From Lachnospiraceae bacterium (GTDB lineage: Bacteria; Bacillota_A; Clostridia; Lachnospirales; Lachnospiraceae): a stretch of DNA of 6,256 nt. Both the position numbers and the translations under genes were made by a program. Below, piece by piece: positions 6,041 to 6,256 of the stretch. The stretch covers positions 1-6,256 of the forward strand of contig JAISHZ010000133.1 in NCBI GenBank assembly GCA_031262285.1, given 5' to 3'. The number at the start of each line of letters is the position of its first letter. Within the stretch, counting starts at the first letter, position 1. Below the pieces are notes generated by a model. That model saw only the letters and a list, made by a program, of their open reading frames with translations, did not search any database and was not told the origin of the DNA.

Positions 6041-6223
6041 CTTAACTGTAGTTCCCTGTGCGTTTTTCTAACTACATGTACAGATCCAGTATGAATGAGG
6101 CTTTAGCTGAGGGATGCAACCTGTAATTAGAAGTTTAAATCTTATAATTACGCAAACTGAGTTCCTTGCTTTTCTAAGGTCTTTGGCGTAGTTAGAAAAG
6201 CTAGTAGGGAACTATAGCTTAAG
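6041..6223 (+). other. Possible structured RNA or leader with competing stems
   Basis: The arm 6188-6223 pairs with 6041-6075 over about 35 positions: CTTAA with TTAAG, TAGTTCCCT with AGGGAACTA, and TTTTCTAACTAC with GTAGTTAGAAAA, around a mismatched centre. The same right arm also pairs locally with 6160-6177: GCTTTTCTAA (6168-6177) with TTAGAAAAGC (6192-6201), plus AGTTCC with GGAACT (6208-6213), across a 14-nt loop. The two pairings exclude each other. A separate hairpin GTAATTA/TAATTAC (6123-6151) sits between. This would suit an attenuator-like leader or a small RNA, or simply degenerate repeats. No known riboswitch, T-box, 6S, SRP or RNase P signature was recognised. Confidence 0.5.
6123..6151 (+). 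repeat. Local hairpin inside the structured 3' region
   Basis: GTAATTA (6123-6129) pairs perfectly with TAATTAC (6145-6151). After one mismatch AAG pairs with CTT, closing a loop of TTTAAAT. It would form independently of the two competing long stems around it. Confidence 0.6.
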
Positions 6224-6256
6224 ACTTCTACTACAGATGTCAACTACGGGAAGCGG

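Larger units (their letters stand above)
5272..6256. other. 985-bp gene-free region rich in inverted repeats
   Basis: No credible coding sequence is seen on either strand, and all frames are broken frequently. In order, the stretch holds a terminator-like hairpin, a 264-bp symmetric element, a small AAAAGC/GCTTTT hairpin (5661-5680), inverted repeats at 5776-5860, 5877-5941 and 5942-5982, a promoter-like site near 5988-6021, and an RNA-like fold at 6041-6223. No tRNA, rRNA, CRISPR array or transposase fragment was recognised. Composition changes from GC-rich in the core of the symmetric element to AT-rich in the last 600 bases. Confidence 0.8.

Noticed and set aside
6058..6062. GTGCG resembling the 5' end of a group II intron
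   Set aside because: Five bases alone are not evidence. No domain V hairpin or reverse transcriptase frame is present downstream within the window.
6041..6223. T-box, 6S RNA or other known RNA class
   Set aside because: The T-box motif is absent. A long closing stem alone does not identify 6S RNA, and no SRP or RNase P core sequence could be found.

Overview
The window comes from a low-to-moderate GC Gram-positive bacterium, most likely an uncultured carbohydrate-degrading member of Clostridia (Bacillota). The evidence is strong GGAGG-type ribosome binding sites, sigma-A-like promoters, a lipoprotein glycosidase, and a family-1 sugar-binding protein with a very long N-terminal extension. Taxonomy is inferred from style and family content only; nothing in the window fixes genus or species.

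Layout: (1) Positions 1-2213, minus strand, hold the first 737 codons of a secreted ABC-transporter solute-binding protein; its C-terminus lies beyond the left edge. (2) Positions 2214-2529 are a divergent intergenic region with two near back-to-back promoters and a stem-loop at the predicted 5' end of the rightward mRNA. (3) Positions 2530-5271, plus strand, encode a complete 913-residue lipoprotein of glycoside hydrolase family 51 (alpha-L-arabinofuranosidase type), with an inserted carbohydrate-binding-like domain and an inserted LamG-like domain. (4) Positions 5272-6256 contain no credible gene but are dense in inverted repeats. They comprise a 17-bp tandem repeat that supplies the gene's stop codon, a terminator-like hairpin, a 264-bp two-fold symmetric element with 83-nt arms and two near-identical GC-rich inner hairpins, three smaller inverted repeats, and a promoter-like site followed by about 180 nt in which one arm can pair with either of two upstream arms.

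Likely joint role (inference): the GH51 lipoprotein releases arabinose or trims arabino-oligosaccharides at the outer face of the membrane, and the divergently transcribed binding protein captures the resulting sugars for an ABC importer whose permease genes would lie to the left. The closely spaced promoters would allow shared control.

The most unusual material is in the right-hand kilobase: the 264-bp symmetric element (possible non-autonomous mobile element or large structured RNA) and the possible leader RNA with competing stems at 6041-6223.
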